A program made the position numbers and the translations under genes. From Eretmocerus hayati (Eukaryota; Arthropoda; Insecta; Hymenoptera; Aphelinidae), in the NCBI GenBank assembly GCA_029851415.1, contig CM056742.1, forward strand, positions 84,496,748-84,560,747: a DNA stretch of 64,000 nt. Reading direction: 5' to 3'. Positions 25,901-39,902 of the stretch are shown in pieces. Below the pieces are notes generated by a model. That model saw only the letters and a program-made list of their open reading frames with translations. It was not told the origin of the DNA and searched no databases. Position 1 is the first letter of the stretch; every line of letters starts with the position of its first letter.

Positions 25901-28699
25901 GTAGAGAACGGGCAGACGGGTAGACACTGGTAGTAACTACCCTACGTATCTCACAAGGTCCGAGTCCTACGGGTCATCAACGGGCAGACGGGTAGACACG
26001 GGGATTTACCTCCCCGCCTATCTCACAGAATTCGAGCCACACGGGCTGTAAACGGGCAGACGGGTAGATACGGAACATCATCCATCTTTGATTCGGCTTC
26101 ATTCCAGTCTTACGGGTTGGGGACGGGCAGACGGGTAGATACGGGCAACCACCCGTCTTCGATTTGGCTCCATCCTGGTTTCACGGGTAGAGAACGGGCA
26201 GACAAGTGGACACGAGTATGCATTCCCGTACCTACTGACAAGATTCGAGCCACACGGGTCGTGAACTGGCAGACGGGTCGATACGGGCAATCTTCCGTCT
26301 TTGATTCGGCTTCATCCCAGTCTTACGGGTCGTGGACGGCAGACAGGTAGATAGGGGCATTCACCTGTCTTCACTTTGGCTCCAATCTGGATTGACGGTT
26401 AGAGAACGGGCAGACGGGTAGACATTGGTAGTAACTCCCCTACGTATCTCGCAAGCCCGAGTCTTACGGGTTGTGAACAGGCAGACGGGTAGATACGGGC
26501 AATCACCTGTCTTCGATTTGGCTCCATTCTGGTTCCACGGGTAGAGAACGGGCAGGATGGTGGACACGGGTATACACTCCCCTACCTACTGGAAAGATTC
26601 GAGCCACAGGGGTCGTGAACGGGCAGACTGGTAAATACGGGCAATCTTCCGTCTTTGATTCGGCTCCATCTCAGTCTTACGGGTCGTGGACGGGCAATCG
26701 GGTAGATAGGGGCATTCACCTGTCTTTACTTTGGCTCCAATCTGGTTTTACGGTTAGAGAACGGGCAGACGGGTAGACACTGGTAGTTACTCCCCTACGT
26801 ATCTCGCAAGGTCCGAGTCTTACGGGTTGTGAACGGGCATATTGGTAGATACATGCAATCACCTGTCTTCGATTTGGCTCCATTCTGGTCTCACGGGTAG
26901 AGAACGGGCAGACGGGTGGACACGGGTATAAACTCCCCTACCTACTGAAAAGATTCGAGACACACGGGTCGTGAACAGGCAGACGGGTGAGCACGGGGAT
27001 TCACTCCCCCGCCTTTCTCGTAGAATTCGAGCCACACGGGTTGTGAACGGGAAGGTGGGTAGATACGGGCAATCACCTGTCTTCGATTTGGCTCCATTCT
27101 GGTTTCACAGGTCGTGAACGGGCAGACGGGGAGATACGGGCAATCACCTGTCTTTAATTTGTCTCTAATCTGGTTTCGGGCAGACTGGTGGACAAGGGTA
27201 TACACTCCCCTACCTACTGACAAGATTCGAGCCACAAGGGGCGTGAACGGGCAGACGGGTAGATACGGGCAATCTTCCGTCTTTGATTCGGCTTCATCCA
27301 AGTCTTACAAGTCTTGGACGGCAGACGGGTGGATACGGGCAATCATCCATCTTTGATTCGGCTCCATTCCAGTCTTACGGGTCATGAACGGGCAGACGGG
27401 TGGACACGGGGATTCACTGCCCCGCCTATCTCGCAAAATTCGAGCCACGCGGGTTGTGAACGGGCAGACGGGTAGATTCGGGCCATCATATGTCTTCGAT
27501 TTGGCTCCATTCTGGTTTCACGGGTAGAGAACGGGCAGACTGGTGGACACGGGTATGAAATCCCCTACCTACTGACAAGATTCGAGCCTACACGGGTCGT
27601 GAACGGGCAGACGGATAGACACGGGGATTCACTCCCACGCCTATCTCACAAAATTCGAGCCACACGGGCTGTAAACGGGCAGATGGGTAGATACGGGCCA
27701 TCATCCGTCTTTGATTCGGCTTCATTCCAGTCTTACGGGTTGTGGATGGGCAGGCGGGTAGATACGGGCAATCACCTGTCTTCAATTTGTTCCCAATCTG
27801 GTTTCCGGATAGAGAACGGGCAGACGGGTAGACACGGGTATTAACTCCCCTACGTATCTCGCAAGATCCGAGCCACATGGGTTGTGAACGGGCAGATGGG
27901 TAAATACGGGCAATCACCTGTCTTCGATTTGGCTCCATTCTGGACTCACGGGTAGAGAACGGGCAGACTGGTGGACACGGGTATACAATCCCTTACCTAC
28001 TGACAAAATTTGCGCCACATGGGGCGTGACCGGGCAGACGGGTAGATACGGGCAATCTTCCGTCTTTGATTCGGCTTCATCCAAGTCTTACGGGTCTTGG
28101 ACGGCAGACGGGTAGATACGGGCAATCATCAATCTTTGATTCGGCTCCATTTCAGTCTCACGGGTCATGAACGGGCAGACGGGTGGACACGGGGATTCAC
28201 TGCCCCGCCTTTCTCGCAAAATTCGAGCCACGCGGGTTGTGAACGGGCAGACGGGTAGATACGGGCCATCATCCGTCTTTGATTCGGCTTCATTCCAAAC
28301 TTACGAGTTGTGGACGGTCAGATGGGTAGATACGGGCAGTCACATGTCTTCGATTTGGCTCCATTCTGGTTTCACGGGTAGAGAACGGGCAGACTGGTGG
28401 ACACGGGTATACAATCCCCTACCTACTGACAAGATTCGAGACTACACGGGTCGTGAACGGGCAGACGGGTAGACACGGGGTTTCACTCCCACGCCTATCT
28501 CACAAAATTCGAGCCACACGGGATGTAAACGGGCAGATGGGTATTTACGGGTCATGATCCGTCTTTGATTCGGCTTCATTCCAGTCTTACGGGTTGTGGA
28601 CGGACAGACGGGTAGATACGGGCAATCACCTGTCTTCAATTTGTTTCCAATCTGGTTTTACGGGTAGAGAACGGGCAGACGGGTAGACACGGGTATTAA
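22958..28699 (+). repeat. 5,740-bp higher-order repeat, copy 1
   Basis: Every variant I compared in this stretch recurs 5,740 bp downstream, for example 'cacccgtcttcaattt' near 23,873 and 29,613, and 'cagactagtggacac' near 24,063 and 29,803. A few differences remain, such as 'ccgacttta' at 24,587 against 'ccgttttta' at 30,327. The unit is about 81 monomers long. The crossover point is confined to the shared sequence 'aactcccctacgtatctcg' at about 22,958-22,980, 28,698-28,720 and 34,438-34,460. Confidence 0.88.
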
Positions 28700-31600
28700 C
28701 TCCCCTACGTATCTCGCAAGGTCCAAGTCTTACGGGTTGTGAACGGGCAGACGAGTGGATATGGGCAATCATCCGTCTTTGATTCGGCTCCATTCCAGTC
28801 TTACGGGTCATGAACGGGCAGACGGGTGGACACGGGTATAAACTCCCCTACCTACTGACAAGATTCGAGACACACGAGTCGTGACCGGGCAGACGGGTGA
28901 GCACGGGGATTTACTCCCCCGCCTTTCTCGTAAAATTCGAGCCACACGGGTTGTGAACGGGAAGATGGGTAGATACGGGCAATCACCTGTCTTCGATTTG
29001 GCTCCATTCTGGTTTCACGGGTCGTGAACGGGCAGACGGGGAGATACGGGCAATCACCTGTCTTTAATTTGTCTCTAATCTGGTTTCGGGCAGACTGGTG
29101 GACAAGGGTATACACTCCCCTACCTACTGACAAGATTCGAGCCACAAGGGGCGTGAACGGGCAGACGGGTAGATACGGGCAATCTTCCGTCTTTGATTCG
29201 GCTTCATTCCAGTCTTACGGGTCATGAACGGGCAGACGGGTGGACACGAGGATTCACTGCCCCGCCTATCTCGCAAAATTCGAGCCACGCGGGTTGTGAA
29301 CGGGCAGACGGGTAGATACGGGCCATCATCCGTCTTTGATTCGGCTTTATTCCAGTCTTACGAGTTGTGGACGGGCTGATGGGTAGATACGGGCAATCAT
29401 ATGTCTTCGATTTGGCTCCATTCTGGTTTCACGGGTAGAGAACGGGCAGACTGGTGGACACGAGTATGAAATCCCCTACCTACTGACAAGATTCGAGCCT
29501 ACACGGGTCGTGAACGGGCAGATGGGTAGATACGGGCCATCATCCGTCTTTGATTCGGCTTCATTCCAGTCTTACGGGTTGTGGATGGGCAGGCGGGTAG
29601 ATACGGGCAATCACCCGTCTTCAATTTGTTCCCAATCTGGTTTCCGGATAGAGAACGGGCAGACGGGTAGACACGGGTATTAACTCCCCTACGTATCTCG
29701 CAAGATCCGAGCCACATGGGTTGTGAACGGGCAGATGGGTAAATACGGGCAATCACCTGTCTTCGATTCGGCTCCATTCTGGACTCACGGGTAGAGAACG
29801 GGCAGACTAGTGGACACGGGTATACAATCCCCTACCTACTGACAAAATTTGCGCCACATGGGGCGTGACCGGGCAGACGGGTAGATACGGGCAATCTTCC
29901 GTCTTTGATTCGGCGTCATCCCAATCTTATGGGTCGTGGACGGCAGACAGGTAGATACGGGCAATCACCTGTCTTCAATTTGTCTCCAATCTGGTTTGAC
30001 GGGTTGAGAACGGGCAGACGGGTAGACACGGGTATTAGCCCCCCTACGGATCTTGCAAGATCCGAGCCACACGGGTTGTGAACGGGCAGATGGGTAGATA
30101 CGGGCAATCACATGTCTTCGATTTGGCTCCATTCTGGTTTCACGGGTAGAGAACGGGCAGACTGGTGGACACGGGTATACGATTCCCTAACTACTGACAA
30201 GATTCGAGCCAACACGGGTCGTGAACGGGCAGACCAGTAGACACGGAGATTTCCTCTCCCGCCCATCTCGCAGAATTCAAGCAACACGGGTTGTGAACGG
30301 GCAGACGGGTAGATGCGGGCAATGTTCCGTTTTTAATTCGGGTTCATTCCAGTCTTACGGGTTGTGGATGGGCAGACGGGTAGATACGGGCAATCGCCTG
30401 TCTTCGATTTGGCTCCATTCTGGTCCCACGGGTAGAGAACGGGCAGACGAGTGGACACGGGTATGCACTCCCGCACCTACTGACAAGATTCGAGCCAACA
30501 CGGGTAGAGAACGGGCAGACTGGTGGACACGGGTATACATTCCCCTACCTACTGACAAGATTCGAGCCACACGGGGCTTGAACGGGCAGACGGGTAGATA
30601 CGGGCGATCTTCCGTCTTCGACTCGGCTTCATCCCAGTCTTACCTGTCGTTGGGGCAGACGGGTAGATACGGGCAATTACCTGTCTTCAGCTTGTCTCCA
30701 ATCCTGTTTTACGAGTTGAGAACGGGCAGACGGGTAGACACGGGTATTATCTTCCCTACATATCTCGCAAGATCCGAGCCACACGAGTTGTGAACGGGCA
30801 GATGGGTAGATACGGGCAATCATCTGTCTTCGATTTGGCTCCATTCTGGTTTCACGGGTAGAGAACGGGCAGACTGGTGGACACGGGTATACGATTCCCT
30901 AACTACTGACAAGATTCGAGCCAACACGGGTCGTGAACGGGCAGACCAGTAGACACGGAGATTTCCTCTCCCGCCCATCTCGCAGAATTCAAGCAACACG
31001 GGTTGTGAACGGGCAGACGGGTAGATGCGGGCAATGTTCCGACTTTAATTCGGGTTCATCCCAGTCTTACGGGGCGTGGAGGGGCAGACGGGTAGAAACG
31101 GGCGATCTTCCGTCTTTGATTCGGCTAAATCCCAGTCTTACGGGTCGTGGACGGGCAGACATGTAGACACGGGCAATCACCTGTCTTCAATTTGGCTCCA
31201 TTCTGGTTTCACGGGTAGAGAACGGCCAGACGGGTAGACATGGGGATTCACTCTCCCGCTAACCTCGCAAAATACTAGCCACACGGGTTATGAACGGGAA
31301 GACGGGTAGATACGGGCAATCACCTGTCTCCGATTTGGCTCCATTCTGGTTTCACGGGTTGTGAATGGGCAGACGGGTAGAAACGGGCAATCACCTGTCT
31401 TCGATTTCGCTCCATTCTGGTTTCACGGGTGAGAACGGGCAGACTGGTGGACACGAGCATACACTCTCCTACCTACTGACAAGAGTCGAGGCACACGGGT
31501 CGTGACCAGGCAGACGGGTAGATACGAGCAATCTCCCGTCTTTGATTCGGCTTTATCCCAGTCTCACATGGCATGGACGGGCAGACGGGTACATAGGGGC

Positions 31601-34440
31601 ATTCACCTGTCTTCACTTTGGCTCCAATCTGGTTTCACGGGTAGAGAACGGGCAGACGGGTAGACACTGGTAGTAACTACCCTACGTATCTCACAAGGTC
31701 CGAGTCCTACGGGTCATCAACGGGCAGACGGGTAGACACGGGGATTTACCTCCCCGCCTATCTCACAGAATTCGAGCCACACGGGCTGTAAACGGGCAGA
31801 CGGGTAGATACGGAACATCATCCATCTTTGATTCGGCTTCATTCCAGTCTTACGGGTTGGGGACGGGCAGACGGGTAGATACGGGCAACCACCCGTCTTC
31901 GATTTGGCTCCATCCTGGTTTCACGGGTAGAGAACGGGCAGACAAGTGGACACGAGTATGCATTCCCGTACCTACTGACAAGATTCGAGCCACACGGGTC
32001 GTGAACTGGCAGACGGGTCGATACGGGCAATCTTCCGTCTTTGATTCGGCTTCATCCCAGTCTTACGGGTCGTGGACGGCAGACAGGTAGATAGGGGCAT
32101 TCACCTGTCTTCACTTTGGCTCCAATCTGGATTGACGGTTAGAGAACGGGCAGACGGGTAGACATTGGTAGTAACTCCCCTACGTATCTCGCAAGCCCGA
32201 GTCTTACGGGTTGTGAACAGGCAGACGGGTAGATACGGGCAATCACCTGTCTTCGATTTGGCTCCATTCTGGTTCCACGGGTAGAGAACGGGCAGGATGG
32301 TGGACACGGGTATACACTCCCCTACCTACTGGAAAGATTCGAGCCACAGGGGTCGTGAACGGGCAGACTGGTAAATACGGGCAATCTTCCGTCTTTGATT
32401 CGGCTCCATCTCAGTCTTACGGGTCGTGGACGGGCAATCGGGTAGATAGGGGCATTCACCTGTCTTTACTTTGGCTCCAATCTGGTTTTACGGTTAGAGA
32501 ACGGGCAGACGGGTAGACACTGGTAGTTACTCCCCTACGTATCTCGCAAGGTCCGAGTCTTACGGGTTGTGAACGGGCATATTGGTAGATACATGCAATC
32601 ACCTGTCTTCGATTTGGCTCCATTCTGGTCTCACGGGTAGAGAACGGGCAGACGGGTGGACACGGGTATAAACTCCCCTACCTACTGAAAAGATTCGAGA
32701 CACACGGGTCGTGAACAGGCAGACGGGTGAGCACGGGGATTCACTCCCCCGCCTTTCTCGTAGAATTCGAGCCACACGGGTTGTGAACGGGAAGGTGGGT
32801 AGATACGGGCAATCACCTGTCTTCGATTTGGCTCCATTCTGGTTTCACAGGTCGTGAACGGGCAGACGGGGAGATACGGGCAATCACCTGTCTTTAATTT
32901 GTCTCTAATCTGGTTTCGGGCAGACTGGTGGACAAGGGTATACACTCCCCTACCTACTGACAAGATTCGAGCCACAAGGGGCGTGAACGGGCAGACGGGT
33001 AGATACGGGCAATCTTCCGTCTTTGATTCGGCTTCATCCAAGTCTTACAAGTCTTGGACGGCAGACGGGTGGATACGGGCAATCATCCATCTTTGATTCG
33101 GCTCCATTCCAGTCTTACGGGTCATGAACGGGCAGACGGGTGGACACGGGGATTCACTGCCCCGCCTATCTCGCAAAATTCGAGCCACGCGGGTTGTGAA
33201 CGGGCAGACGGGTAGATTCGGGCCATCATATGTCTTCGATTTGGCTCCATTCTGGTTTCACGGGTAGAGAACGGGCAGACTGGTGGACACGGGTATGAAA
33301 TCCCCTACCTACTGACAAGATTCGAGCCTACACGGGTCGTGAACGGGCAGACGGATAGACACGGGGATTCACTCCCACGCCTATCTCACAAAATTCGAGC
33401 CACACGGGCTGTAAACGGGCAGATGGGTAGATACGGGCCATCATCCGTCTTTGATTCGGCTTCATTCCAGTCTTACGGGTTGTGGATGGGCAGGCGGGTA
33501 GATACGGGCAATCACCTGTCTTCAATTTGTTCCCAATCTGGTTTCCGGATAGAGAACGGGCAGACGGGTAGACACGGGTATTAACTCCCCTACGTATCTC
33601 GCAAGATCCGAGCCACATGGGTTGTGAACGGGCAGATGGGTAAATACGGGCAATCACCTGTCTTCGATTTGGCTCCATTCTGGACTCACGGGTAGAGAAC
33701 GGGCAGACTGGTGGACACGGGTATACAATCCCTTACCTACTGACAAAATTTGCGCCACATGGGGCGTGACCGGGCAGACGGGTAGATACGGGCAATCTTC
33801 CGTCTTTGATTCGGCTTCATCCAAGTCTTACGGGTCTTGGACGGCAGACGGGTAGATACGGGCAATCATCAATCTTTGATTCGGCTCCATTTCAGTCTCA
33901 CGGGTCATGAACGGGCAGACGGGTGGACACGGGGATTCACTGCCCCGCCTTTCTCGCAAAATTCGAGCCACGCGGGTTGTGAACGGGCAGACGGGTAGAT
34001 ACGGGCCATCATCCGTCTTTGATTCGGCTTCATTCCAAACTTACGAGTTGTGGACGGTCAGATGGGTAGATACGGGCAGTCACATGTCTTCGATTTGGCT
34101 CCATTCTGGTTTCACGGGTAGAGAACGGGCAGACTGGTGGACACGGGTATACAATCCCCTACCTACTGACAAGATTCGAGACTACACGGGTCGTGAACGG
34201 GCAGACGGGTAGACACGGGGTTTCACTCCCACGCCTATCTCACAAAATTCGAGCCACACGGGATGTAAACGGGCAGATGGGTATTTACGGGTCATGATCC
34301 GTCTTTGATTCGGCTTCATTCCAGTCTTACGGGTTGTGGACGGACAGACGGGTAGATACGGGCAATCACCTGTCTTCAATTTGTTTCCAATCTGGTTTTA
34401 CGGGTAGAGAACGGGCAGACGGGTAGACACGGGTATTAAC
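28700..34440 (+). repeat. 5,740-bp higher-order repeat, copy 2
   Basis: This is the second member of the tandem pair, almost identical to the copy immediately upstream. The join at about 28,698-28,720 fuses a monomer beginning 'ggtattaactcccctac' to the ending 'aaggtccaagtctt', whereas copy 2 ends with 'aagatccgagccac'. That places one crossover inside a single class 2 monomer. The near identity suggests a recent event, or an assembly duplication that long reads should test. Confidence 0.88.
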
Positions 34441-37400
34441 TCCCCTACGTATCTCGCAAGATCCGAGCCACATGGGTTATGAACGGGCAGATGGGTAGAT
34501 ACGGGCAATCACCTGTCTTCGATTTGGCTCCATTCTGGTTTCACGGGTAGAGAACGGGCAGACTGGTGGACACGGGTACACGATCCCCTCCCTACTGACA
34601 AGATTCGAGCCAACACCAGTCGTGAACGGGTAGACGACTAGATACGGGGATTCACTCTCCCGCCCATCTCGCAGTATTCAAGCAACGCGGGTTGTGAACG
34701 GGCAGATGGGTAGATACGGGCAATCATATGTCTTCGATTTGGGTTCATTCTGGTTTCACGGGTAGGGAACGGGCAGACTGGTGGACACGGGTATATAATC
34801 CCCTACCTACTGACAAGATTCGACCCACACGGGGCGTGAACGGGCAGACGGGTAGATACGGGCAATCTTCCGTCTTTGATTCAGCTTCATCCCAGTCTTA
34901 CGGGTCGTGGAGGGCAGACGGGTAGACACGGGGATTCACTGCCCCGCCTATCTCGTGAAATTCGAGCCACACGCGTTGTGAACGGGCAGACGGGTAGATA
35001 CGGGCGATCACCTGTCTTCGATTTGGCTCCATTCTGGTTTCACGGGTTGTGAATGGGCAGACGGGTAGATTCGGGCAATCACCTGTCTTCGATTGGGCTC
35101 CATTCTGGTTTCACGGGTAGAGAACGGACAGACTGGTGGACACGGGTATACACTCTCCTACCTACTGACAAGATTTTAGGCACACGGGTCGTGAACAAGC
35201 AGACAGGTAGATACGAGCAATCTCCCGTCTTTGATTCGGCTTCATCCCAGTCTTACATGACATGGACGGGCAGACGGGTACATAGGGGCATTCACCTGTC
35301 CTCACTCTGGCTCCAATCTGGTTCTACGGGTAGAGAACGGGCAGACGGGTAGACACTGGTAGTAACTCCCCTACGTATCTCGCAAGGTCCAAGTCTTACG
35401 GGTTGTGAACGGGCAGACGAGTGGATATGGGCAATCATCCGTCTTTGATTCGGCTCCATTTCAGTCTTACGGGTCATGAACGGGCAGACGGGTGGACACG
35501 GGTATAAACTCCCCTACCTACTGACAAGATTCGAGACACACGGGTCGTGAACGGGCAGACGGGTGAGCACGGGGATTCACTCCCCCGCCTTTCTCGTAAA
35601 ATTCGAGCCACACGGGTTGTGAACGGGAAGATGGGTAGATACGGGCAATCACCTATCTTCGATTTGGCTCCATTCTGGTTTCACGGGTCGTGAACGGGCA
35701 GACGGGGAGATACGGGCAATCACCTGTCTTTAATTTGTCTCTAATCTGGTTTCGGGCAGACTGGTGGACAAGGGTATAAACTCCCCTACCTACTGACAAG
35801 ATTCGAGCCACAAGGGGCGTGAACGGGCAGACGGGTAGATACGGGCAATCTTCCGTTTTTGATTCGGCTTCATCCAAGTCTTACAAGTCTTGGACGGCAG
35901 ACGGGTAGATACGGGCAATCATCCATCTTTGATTCGGCTCCATTCCAGTCTTACGGGTCATGAACGGGCAGACGGGTGGACACGGGGATTCACTGCCCCG
36001 CCTATCTCGCAAAATTCGAGCCACGCGGGTTGTGAACGGGCAGACGGGTAGATACGGGCCATCATCCGTCTTTGATTCGGCTTCATTCGAGTCTTACGAG
36101 TTGTGGACGGGCTGATGGGTAGATACGGGCAATCATATGTTTTCGATTTGGCTCCATTCTGGTTTCACGGGTAGAGAACGGGCAGACTGGTGGACACGAG
36201 TATGAAATCCCCTACCTACTGACAAGATTCGAGCCTACACGGGTCGTGAACGGGCAGACGGATAGACACGGGGATTCACTCCGACGCCTATCTCACAAAA
36301 TTCGAGCCACACGGGCTGTAAACGGGCAGATGGGTAGATACGGGCCATCATCCGTCTTTGATTCGGCTTCATTCCAGTCTTACGGGTTGTGGATGGGCAG
36401 GCGGGTAGATACGGGCAATCACCTGTCTTCAATTTGTTCCCAATCTGGTTTCCGGATAGAGAACGGGCAGACGGGTAGACACGGGTATTAACTCCCCTAC
36501 GTATCTCGCAAGATCCGAGCCACATGGGTTGTGAACGGGCAGATGGGTAAATACGGGCAATCACCTGTCTTCGATTTGGCTCCATTCTGGACTCACGGGT
36601 AGAGAACGGGCAGACTGGTGGACACGGGTATACAATCCCCTACCTACTGAAAAAATTTCCGCCACATGGGGCGTGACCGGGCAGACGGGTAGATACGGGC
36701 AATCTTCCGTCTTTGATTCGGCGTCATCCCAATCTTATGGGTCGTGGACGGCAGACAGGTAGATACGGGCAATCACCTTTCTTCAATTTGTCTCCAATCT
36801 GGTTTGACGGGTTGAGAACGGGCAGACGGGTAGACAAGGGTATTAGCCCCCCTACGGATCTTGCAAGATCCGAGCCACACGGGTTGTGAACGGGCAGATG
36901 GGTAGATACGGGCAATCACATGTCTTCGATTTGGCTCCATTCTGGTTTCACGGGTAGAGAACGGGCAGACTGGTGGACACGGGTATACGATTCCCTAACT
37001 ACTGACAAGATTCGAGCCAACACGGGTCGTGAACGGGCAGACCAGTAGACACGGAGATTTCCTCTCCCGCCCATCTCGCAGAATTCAAGCAACACGGGTT
37101 GTGAACGGGCAGACGGGTAGATGCGGGCAATGTTCCGACTTTAATTCGGGTTCATCCCAGTCTTACGGGGCGTGGAGGGGCAGACGGGTAGGAACGGGCG
37201 ATCTTCCGTCTTTGATTCGGCTTCATCCCAGTCTTACGGGTCGTGGAGGGCAGACGGGTAGACACGGGGATTCACTGCCCCACCTATCTCGTAAAATTCG
37301 AGCCACACGGGTTGTGAACGGGCAGACGGGTAGATACGGGCGATCACCTGTCTTCGATGTGGCTCCATTCTGGTTTCACGGGTTGTGGATGGGCAGACGG

Positions 37401-38530
37401 GTAGATTCGGGCAATCACCTGTCTTCGATTGGGCTCCATTCTGGTTTCACGGGTAGAGAACGGACAGACTGGTGGACACGGGTATACACTCTCCTACCTA
37501 CTGACAAGATTTTAGGCACACGGGTCGTGAACAAGCAGACAGGTAGATACGAGCAATCTCCCGTCTTTGATTCGGCTTCATCCCAGTCTTACATGACATG
37601 GACGGGCAGACGGGTACATAGGGGCATTCACCTGTCCTCACTCTGGCTCCAATCTGGTTCTACGGGTAGAGAACGGGCAGACGGACAGACACTGGTAGTA
37701 ACTCCCCTACGTATCTCGCAAGGTCCAAGTCTTACGGGTTGTGAACGGGCAGACGAGTGGATATGGGCAATCATCCGTCTTTGATTCGGCTCCATTTCAG
37801 TCTTCCGGAACATGAACGGGCAGACGGGTGGACACGGGTATAAACTCCCCTACCTACTGACAAGATTCGAGACACACGGGTCGTGAACGGGCAGACGGGT
37901 GAGCACGGGGATTCACTCCCCCGCCTTTCTCGTAAAATTCGAGCCACACGGGTTGTGAACGGGAAGATGGGTAGATACGGGCAATCACCTATCTTCGATT
38001 TGGCTCCATTCTGGTTTTACGGGTCGTGAACGGGCAGACGGGGAGATACGGGCAATCACCTGTCTTTAATTTGTCTCTAATCTGGTTTCGGGCAGACTGG
38101 TGGACAAGGGTATACACTCCCCTACCTACTGACAAGATTCGAGCCACAAGGGGCGTGAACGGGCAGACGGGTAGATACGGGCAATCTTCCGTTTTTGATT
38201 CGGCTTCATCCAAGTCTTACAAGTCTTGGACGGCAGACGGGTAGATACGGGCAATCATCCATCTTTGATTCGGCTCCATTTCAGTCTCACGGGTCATGAA
38301 CGGGCAGACGGGTGGACACGGGGATTCACTGCCCCGCCTTTCTCGCAAAATTCGAGCCACGCGGGTTGTGAACGGGCAGACGGGTAGATACGGGCCATCA
38401 TCCGTCTTTGATTCGGCTTCATTCCAAACTTACGAGTTGTGGACGGTCAGATGGGTAGATACGGGCAATCACATGTCTTCGATTTGGCTCCATTCTGGTT
38501 TCACGGGTAGAGAACGGGCAGACTGGTGGA
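34441..38530 (+). repeat. Satellite block paralogous to 9,142-13,231
   Basis: The block matches at a constant offset of 25,299 bp over about 4.1 kb, sharing 'caacaccagtcgtg', 'tcagcttcatccc' and the run of class variants around 37,029-37,600 (partner 11,730-12,300). Private changes are present, for example 'cttccggaacatg' near 37,802 and 'agacggacagacac' near 37,679. The match ends near 38,531, where the text changes from 'acgggtatac' type to 'acgagtatgaaat' type. Confidence 0.75.
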
Positions 38531-39902
38531 CACGAGTATGAAATCCCCTACCTACTGACAAGATTCGAGCCTACACGGGTCGTGAACGGGCAGACGGATA
38601 GACACGGGGATTCACTCCCACGCCTATCTCACAAAATTCGAGCCACATGGGCTGTAAACGGGCAGATGGGTAGATACGGGCCATCATCCGTCTTTGATTC
38701 GGCTTCATTCCAGTCTTACGGGTTGTGGATGGGCAGGCGGGTAGATACGGGCAATCACCTGTCTTCAATTTGTTCCCAATCTGGTTTCCGGATAGAGAAC
38801 GGGCAGACGGGTAGACACGGGTATTAACTCCCCTACGTATCTCGCAAGATCCGAGCCACATGGGTTGTGAACGGGCAGATGGGTAAATACGGGCAGTCAC
38901 CTGTCTTCGATTTGGCTCCATTCTGGACTCACGGGTAGAGAACGGGCAGACTGGTGGACACGGGTATACAATCCCCTACCTACTGACAAAATTTGCGCCA
39001 CATGGGGCGTGACCGGGCAGACGGGTAGATACGGGCAATCTTCCGTCTTTGATTTGGCGTCATCCCAATCTTATGGGTCGTGGACGGCAGACAGGTAGAT
39101 ACGGGCAATCACCTGTCTTCAATTTGTCTCCAATCTGGTTTGACGGGTTGAGAACGGGCAGACGGGTAGACACGGGTATTAGCCCCCCTACGGATCTTGC
39201 AAGATCCGAGCCACACGGGTTGTGAACGGGCAGATGGGTAGATACGGGCAATCACATGTCTTCGATTTGGCTCCATTCTGGTTTCACGGGTAGAGAACGG
39301 GCAGACTGGTGGACACGGGTATACGATTCCCTAACTACTGACAAGATTCGAGCCAACACGGGTCGTGACCGGGCAGACCAGTAGACACGGAGATTTCCTC
39401 TCCCGCCTATCTCGCAGAATTGAAGCAACACGGGTTGTGAACGGGCAGACGGGTAGATGCGGGCAATGTTCCGACTTTAATTCGGGTTCATTCCAGTCTT
39501 ACGGGTTGTGGATGGGCAGGCGGGTAGATACGGGCAATCACCTGTCTTCAATTTGTCTCCAATCTGGTTTGACGGGTTGAGAACGGGCAGACGGGTAGAC
39601 ACGGGTATTAGCCCCCCTACGGATCTTGCAAGATCCGAGCCACACGGGTTGTGAACGGGCGGATGGGTAGGTACGGGCAATCACATGTCTTCGATTTGGC
39701 TCCATTCTGGTTTCACGGGTAGAGAACGGGCAGACTGGTGGACACGAGCATACACTCTCCTACCTACTGACAAGATTCGAGGCACACGGGTCGTGACCAG
39801 GCAGACGGGTAGATACGAGCAATCTCCCGTCTTTGATTCGGCTTTATCCCAGTCTCACATGGCATGGACGGGCAGACGGGTACATAGGGGCATTCACCTG
39901 TC
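38531..39902 (+). repeat. Satellite block paralogous to 20,171-21,542
   Basis: The block matches at a constant offset of 18,360 bp, sharing 'cacatgggctgtaaac' and 'gggcagtcacctg'. The partner changes near 39,903, where 'tgtctttactttgg' here replaces 'tgtcttcactttgg'. Its left part is also related to 17.8-18.9 kb through the 2,349-bp duplication. Confidence 0.7.
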
